NCBI GenBank assembly: GCA_910586865.1
Contig: CAJUIY010000005.1
Coordinates: forward strand, 1 to 57,000
Direction of reading: 5' to 3'
Source: an uncultured Bacilli bacterium
Lineage (GTDB): Bacteria; Bacillota_I; Bacilli_A; RF39; UBA660
DNA length: 57,000 nt
The translations under genes were made by a program, and so were the position numbers. The notes below the pieces were generated by a model. The model was not told the origin of the DNA, ran no database searches, and was given only the letters and a program-made list of their open reading frames with translations. Position 1 is the first letter of the stretch; the number at the start of each line of letters is the position of its first letter. This document shows, piece after piece, positions 51,901 to 57,000 of the stretch.

Positions 51901-52145
51901 CAACAGTAAAAATAGAAGGAAATGGATATTTAGGAAGTCAAAATAATACCATAAAAATAACAGTAACACATCCAGATGTAGAAACAACTGTTTATACGAT
52001 TAAAGTCAAAAGAGAAGAAAATATTGAAGGAAAAAAAGTTCAATATAACTGTACAGAAGAAGAACAAGAGTTTATTGCACCAGCTTCTACTTATTATCGA
52101 ATTCAATTATGGGGAGCATCAGGTGGTATTGGTAGACGCGATTGA
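48960..52145 (+). CDS. Giant surface protein, N-terminal part (glycine-rich and cadherin-like modules)
   Basis: 1061 codons up to an in-frame TGA at 52143. Signal/anchor helix (about 12-35). Then alternating modules: glycine-rich module 1 (49085-49925: VELWGARGGQ..., GGAGAYTSGEIYLEKG, GGGGGATDVRL), two beta-sandwich repeats (about 49930-50500), glycine-rich module 2 (50510-51470) and two more repeats (51475-52020); module 3 starts at about 52030. The modules resemble the ALK/LTK glycine-rich domain (PF12810 type); the repeats (NNNYL..L....G.L.P.F) match bacterial cadherin-like beta-sandwich domains (PF12733 type). Start 48960, 48966 or TTG 48954. The frame continues past the TGA, see next entry. 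Confidence 0.8.
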   Translation: MRMGKFYSRKKIIFNSYVIAIFVALIAFFYRSENVKAIAVGTKWEYSYTGEYQTFTAPESTWYKVELWGARGGQGRTNWTIKQKGGAGAYTSGEIYLEKGTKLYLYVGGNGVYGGVGGKCKGGVGGWNGGGNGGNDSNCDSNPEPGGGGGGATDVRLVPTSAPTVWDEFDSLKSRIMVAAGGGGGHYTYAGVAGGRHYGIARFQGSNITAEQTTGFAFGMGAVGANNSYGNGGGGSGYFGGFSHSSGDGGSSFVSGCYGCVAIDKDSTSTNIISTNSNIHYSGYQFDKIQMFAGIEDKQPDGNGGYQTGNYGTGWAVITVADHRSNNNYLRNIISSNGTLSPAFSKTVETYDLVLDSNVSEVELNAQLEDTKSTIGGLGRYQVDYGKKVTANLSVTSEAGEVRVYKVNITRRELVSGTHSSKLADLKMKAVNEGALLPKFENGFDSNTLEYNITVSSTVAALDFDTIAFDTDATIVKEGAGKILGDTGTIKIIVSAPNCSDTTYLIHYTKEYTTKLANEYTATGDYQEFIAPVYGKYRIQLWGAQGDGKVGIPGGKGAYTKGDIILEKGEKIYFYVGNVIRKSASFNGGGYAGLGLGNGLSGGGATDVRLVSGAWDDFDSLKSRIMVAAGGGGSTTWKTGSNGGSAGGLFSYDIPVFHYNNTDLSPYILNTSSTQTSVGFGFVGQRENWSGQDGKFGIGGDASKCAGCGAAGGGGYYGGSGGGASNALVSSGSGGSSYISGHIGCKSIMEHSTPTDIFHSDSNIHYSNKVFTNTQMIDGLGYNWVDTNGPTYTPNDIQGNHVILADGEYTGQPTTDGTGIQEGQEGNGFAKIELINESNNNYLAELKTNYGTFSEDFDPFKNKITLNLDKYEQHFTLEGVLADKSSTVTGLGQYRVGLGETKVINIAVTSTNGETRIYEVTAIRGDLAPGEHSTKLDVLDINGGSYSLDPEFISIETDYELSAPYSAIALDVDAIPYDKTATVKIEGNGYLGSQNNTIKITVTHPDVETTVYTIKVKREENIEGKKVQYNCTEEEQEFIAPASTYYRIQLWGASGGIGRRD

Positions 52146-55100
52146 GTTTTGAAATATCGTGGAGGAAGAGGTGCTTATACGGATGGAGAAATTTACTTAA
52201 AGAAAGGCCAAAAACTATATGTTTATGTAGGTTGTATCGGAAAAAATGGAGGATCCGTTTCTAAATTCGTTGGAGGTCTTGGAGGCTTCAATGGAGGATC
52301 AAAAGGAGGAAATGACTCTAATCAAGATCGAACACCAGAACCAGGTGGCGGCGGTGGAGGAGCTACTGATATTCGGCTTGTTCCTACATCCAATAAAGTA
52401 GATTACTTTGAATTTCCAAGCTTAAAATCAAGGATTATGGTTGCTGCTGGTGGAGGAGGTAGTACCTATGGAGGTATGGGAGGCTCTGGAGGAGCCTTAG
52501 AAGGACTACAAGGATATGGAGCAAAGGCACTTGCCACACAAACATCAGGTTACTCTTTTGGAACTGGAAAAATAGGAGCCAATGGAGCCTCAGGACATGG
52601 AGGCGGTGGCGGAGGTTATTATGGAGCACTATCTTATGGAGCTGGAGGCGGAGGAAGCTCGTTCGTCTCAGGATGTGATGGCTGTCTTGCTATAGAAAAG
52701 TCCTCTACAGAAACGAATATTATTCATAAATCAGATAGTATTCATTATTCTGGAATGGTTTTTGATAAGATTTCTATGAAGTCAGGAGATGATACACAAC
52801 CAACTATTACAGATAGTTATCAAACAGGAAATGCAGATGATGGACATGCCATCATAACAGCAGCAAAACCACGAAGTGAAAATAATTTCTTGTTAGAACT
52901 AACCGTAGATAAAGGAACACTAACTCCAGAATTTGATATATTAGAAAAAGACTATACTGTAAAATTAACATCAGAAGAGGATACGATTACAATTGATGCG
53001 AAATTAGATGATGAAAGTGCTACTATGACAGGAACAGGAACTTTTGATGTACCAGCAGGAAAAACGAAGTTTCCAATTACCGTAACAGCAGAAAATGGAA
53101 GTATTCGAATTTATTCTGTAACAGTAGAAAGAGAAAAATCAAGTAATCCCTATCCATTAGATATAGAAATCAAAGGCTTAGTACCAGCATTATGTAATGT
53201 AAATGCATCTTATTGTCATTTAACACCAGGATTTAATCCAGATACAAGTAGTTATTCTATTACGGTACCAAGTCGTTTAGAAACGGTAGATTTTGTAGTA
53301 AAAAAATCAAACAAATATCAAACCGTGATAGGTGACGGGACTGTTAAACTAGAAAAAGGAGACAACACCTTTACAATAGAAGTAATATCAGAAGATGGAG
53401 AAAAGGTTTCTACATATATATTTAGTATTAATAGAGATATGACGGGGGATACGAATATCAAAAAATTAGAAGTATTAGACCCACTGACAGATATCAAATT
53501 TGATCCAGGAGTATTAGAATATAGTTTTTCTGTTCCTAATTCATATACTAGTGTAGTACTAGATATTGAGTTACAAGATCCAGATTCAACTTATAAAGTA
53601 GTAGGAAATGAGAACTTTAAGACAGGTTTAAATCTCGTAGAGATAGAAGTAACTGCCCAAAATGGAGATAAGAAAACGTATGTATTAAAAGTCTACCGAG
53701 AACAAAGTGGAAATACTTATATTGATGAGATAAGAGTAGAACATGATAGTGTGATTTATCCATTAGTACCAACTTATAATAAGACAATTCATGATTATAC
53801 TGTAAATGTAGGAAATGAGATTGATGAAGTAGATATCATTGCAACCCCAGAACATAGTTTAACTACCATTACAGGAGATGGAACAAATCCTTTAAAAACT
53901 GGAGTTAATAAATTTGAAATAACTGCCACTTCAGAGAATGGAACAACACAAATTTATACAGTATCCGTTATCCGTGCGAAATCTAGTGATGCTACTTTAT
54001 ATAGTCTAGATGTTTTGGAAGGGACGTTATCACCAAATTTTCAGAGTAATATTTTAACTTATGACATAGAAATATCATCAGGCTATACTTCGCTTACTAT
54101 GAACCCTATTGTTAATCACCCAAATGCCAAGTATAGAATAACTGGAAACAGTGGATTTAAGGCAGGAAAGAATGTAGTTTATATTACAGTAACTGCAGAA
54201 GATGGAACGAAAAATACTTATACTATTAATGTAAATGTAAAACTAAGTAATAACAATTATTTAAGTAGTCTAAAAGTTGGTAATTATGCTCTAGACCCAG
54301 TTTTTGATAAAGAAACACAAAATTATGATGTAACCGTGGCAAGAAATGTATATCAAGTAAATATTACTGCTTCCCCAGAACATTGGGCTGCTAAAACGTC
54401 AAATACAGGTATTTATAATCTTAAATCTGGACAGAATACTATAAATATCGATGTAACAGCGGAAGATGGAAGTGTAAGAACTTATACCATTAATATATTA
54501 AGAGAGATGAGTTCTGATAGTACTTTGGCATCTTTAACAACAAGTTCTAAAAATAGTTATACACCAGCATTTGCACCAGCAACAACACAGTATAATTTGG
54601 AAGTAGAACGAGAAGAAGATAAAATTACCGTAGTAGGAGTAAGTAGTGATACAACAGCCAAAGTAACAGGAAATGGAACATATGCCTTAAAAGTAGGAAT
54701 AAATACGATTGATATTAAGGTGGTCGCAGAAGATGGAACAGAAACAGTTTATACCTTAATAGTAAAAAGAAAAGCATCAGATAATGCCAATCTTTCTCTA
54801 TTACTTGCGAAAGAGAGTGTTTTGGATCCGGCTTTTGAAAAGGATACTTTAAACTATGAGCTTCGAGTATTAGAAAGTGTTACTAGTCTTACCTTATTTG
54901 TCAATTTAGAAGATCCTAATGCTACTTATGAAGTAATAGGAAATGAAAACTTTGTAATAGGCTCTAATACAGTGACAGTAAAAGTAACCGCAGAAGATGG
55001 CGTAACGACAAAAGAATATGTCTTAGATGTATTAAGACAAGAGGCAGGAACAACTAGTAATCGACTAATTAAATTAGAAGTAAATGAAGGAACACTAGAT

Positions 55101-57000
55101 CCAGTCTTTAACCCAGATACAATGTATTATGAAGTAGAAGTTCCATATGAGACTTTAAATATTACTTTAGACGGAGAGTTAGAAGATAAAAATGCTAGTG
55201 TAACAGGATTCCAAAATTATCCACTGAGAGTAGGAAAAAATCCATTATCTATTAAAGTAACCTCTACGGAAAATATTGTTCGTTATTATCAAGTGGTCGT
55301 TACTAGAAAAGGAAAGAGTGAAGCAAGACTAGCCTTTCTTTCAGTAGATAATCATCAACTAACACCAGCCTTTGATAAAGATACATATGAGTATAGTATA
55401 ACAACAGAGAATACAGATTTAATTGTTAATGCAGAGCCATTAGATAGTGATGCCACTGTTAAAATAACAGGAGAGACACAATTACAAGTAGGATCTAATG
55501 AAGTAATTATTAAAATAACGGCAGAAGATGGAGTAACCGTGAAAGAATATAAAATCAAGGTCGAAAAAGAAAAGTCAAAGAACAATAATTTAAAATCATT
55601 AGAAGCTAGTGGAATCACATTAACACCAGAATTTGCTAGTTCTACAACAGTCTATCTTGGAGAAGTAGATAATAGTGTAGTAAATACTATAATAGAGGCA
55701 GTACCAGAAGATCCAAAAGCAACAGTCTCAGGAGATGGACCTATCAATTTATCAATAGGAGCAAATTATATCGATATTACAGTAACAAGTGAAGCAGGAA
55801 CTAAGAAAGTATATACGATAGTAATCACCAAAGTAGGTTCTTCTGACAATACATTAGTAGGGTTATTCACGTCAGAAGGAACATTGACTCCGAATTTTGA
55901 ACCAACAGTAAATGATTATACAGTAACTGTTCCATACGAAATAGAAGATATCGTTATTAGTGGAACACCAGGTGATGTAAATGCCAGTGTGGTAGGATTT
56001 GATAAATATCAATTAGAAGTAGGAGATAATAAGGTTAAAGTTATTGTAACAGCAGAAGATGGAAGTGTTAACGTTTATAATATCGTCGTAACAAGAGAAA
56101 ATATCGTTAGCTCCCTACTAGAAAGTCTAAGTATAAAGGATTACAAGATGGACCAAACATTTGCAAGTGAAGTATTTGATTACACGGTAACAGTAGACTA
56201 TGAAATAACAGATTTAATTTTAGATATCAAAACACTAGATAAAAATGCAACGTATGTTGTAAATGGTAATAGTAACTTTAATATCGGAATGAACACAGTA
56301 GAGATTGTAGTAACCGATAGTCTAGGACAAAATAGTTCTACTTATACGATAAATGTAAATAGACAAAACTATAGTAATACCTATTTATCATATATTTATA
56401 CAGATAAAGGAAATCTAGAACCAGTATTTACCAAAGAGAATCTATCTTATAAAGTAGAAGTTGATAGTGATATAGATTTAATCAACATCATGGCAGTAGC
56501 AGAAGTCTCTACTAATACTGTAGAAGGAACAGGACCATATTCATTAAAACCAGGAAGTAATATAGTACCAATTACAGTAAAAACACCAACAGGAATAAAG
56601 AGAGTTTACTATGTAGATATCATAAGAAAACAAGACGCTAATAATGATTTAACAAGATTAAAAGTAAAGGCAAATGATGAAGAACAAGAATTAACACCAG
56701 CCTTTGATAAAGATACCTTAGAGTATTCTGTAACGGTATCACCATCGACACCAAAAGTAGAAATATTAGCAACAACAACAGGAAATGCATCTATCACAGG
56801 AATAGGAGTTAGAGACTTAAAAGTAGGAGATAACATCTTTAATGTAACAGTAACCAGTGAAGCAGGAGTAGCGAAGGTATATAAGATAACAATACATCGA
56901 GAACCAAGTAATAATAATTATTTAGCAAGTCTAGTACCAAGTGCAGGAACCCTAGATCCAGTATTCAATGAAAAAACTCAAAGTTATACCTTAACAGTAG
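52146..57000 (+). CDS. Giant surface protein, continuation after the TGA (runs off the window)
   Basis: 1618 codons open in the same frame to the window end. It finishes glycine-rich module 3 (to about 52870), then carries about 16 cadherin-like beta-sandwich repeats of some 85-100 residues, such as LLELTVDKGTLTPEFD, SLDVLEGTLSPNF, LIKLEVNEGTLDPVF and SLVPSAGTLDPVFN, each ending in ITVTAEDG...YTI-like strands. A typical extended stalk of an adhesin. No anchor motif is reached. With the upstream part the protein exceeds 2680 residues. If the TGA is a real stop this half is untranslated, as no strong ribosome site follows it. Confidence 0.8.

Noticed and set aside
52143..52145. A code in which TGA means tryptophan (Mycoplasma-type)
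   Set aside because: yqzL ends TGA TGA, cdd and the 37393 ATPase end in ATGA overlaps with the next gene, and the 14963 gene ends TGA TAA; tryptophan is encoded by TGG throughout. TAA and TAG also interrupt other genes.
52435..56836. Leftward open frames opposite the giant surface gene
   Set aside because: They mirror Gly/Thr/Val-rich coding on the plus strand, have no ribosome sites and no domain features.
49935..57000. CRISPR array or satellite repeat in the repetitive 3' part
   Set aside because: The repeats are protein-level beta-sandwich units of about 255-300 bases with diverged DNA; there are no short identical repeats with unique spacers.

Overview
The window looks like a chromosomal segment of an AT-rich, endospore-forming, Gram-positive anaerobe of the Bacillota. 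The evidence is A/T-rich codon use, strong AGGAGG-type ribosome sites, sigma-A promoters with 17-bp spacers, a T-box leader, the order rpsU-yqeY-yqfC-yqfD-ybeY-dgkA-cdd-era-yqzL-recO, and sporulation genes (SpoIIIAH-, GerE-, GerM-, YqfC/YqfD- and YjcZ-like). yqzL between era and recO favours Bacilli or Erysipelotrichia-type lineages. I cannot name the species. TGA is an ordinary stop here (yqzL ends TGA TGA; cdd and the 37393 ATPase end in ATGA overlaps).

Layout. 1-2.1 kb: an AAA ATPase plus TOPRIM nuclease pair resembling anti-phage modules. 2.1-4.8 kb: an SDR oxidoreductase, a PLP lyase and a zinc-ribbon membrane protein. 4.9-6.6 kb: a sporulation group (SpoIIIAH-like, GerE-like with a candidate sigma-K promoter, GerM-like). 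6.6-12.8 kb: an accessory zone with repeats, tRNA-Arg, an intact IS3-family element, a candidate type I toxin, an acetyltransferase relic, an interrupted transglutaminase-like gene, a TudS-like gene and two NUDIX genes homogenised by apparent gene conversion. 12.9-15.8 kb: a bacteriocin locus with a C39-peptidase ABC exporter broken by TAA, an accessory membrane protein, two double-glycine prepeptides and a possible immunity peptide. 15.9-21.7 kb: a conserved housekeeping block. 22.2-24.9 kb: a very short T-box leader, a LOG-family gene, a doubly interrupted acetyltransferase and glycyl-tRNA synthetase. 25-27 kb: a frameshifted gene, an IS66 relic and a protein of internal repeats. 27-30.5 kb: infC-rpmI-rplT and rpsB-tsf. 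30.5-37.4 kb: surface and regulatory genes. 37.4-40 kb: a HerA/VirB4-like ATPase coupled to a Cys-rich repeat protein. 40-47.7 kb: def, a YjcZ-like gene, ftsW, comEA-comEC, dnaI and an RNB-domain protein. 47.7-57 kb: a SipW-type secreted protein and a giant surface protein with three glycine-rich modules and about 20 cadherin-like beta-sandwich repeats, which runs off the window.

Three themes stand out. First, several genes are complete except for one or two in-frame stops (9623 TAA, 14719 TAA, 23043 TAG, 23427 TGA, 52143 TGA). This means recent gene decay, phase variation or sequence error. Second, unusual start codons recur behind good ribosome sites: ATC for infC, and apparently ATA for one bacteriocin and for the toxin-like peptide. 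Third, ribosomal proteins L20 and S2 carry the same extra C-terminal helical module. The strongest candidates for new biology are the surface-protein locus, the ATPase/Cys-rich pair, the compact T-box, the bacteriocin locus and the ribosomal-protein tails.
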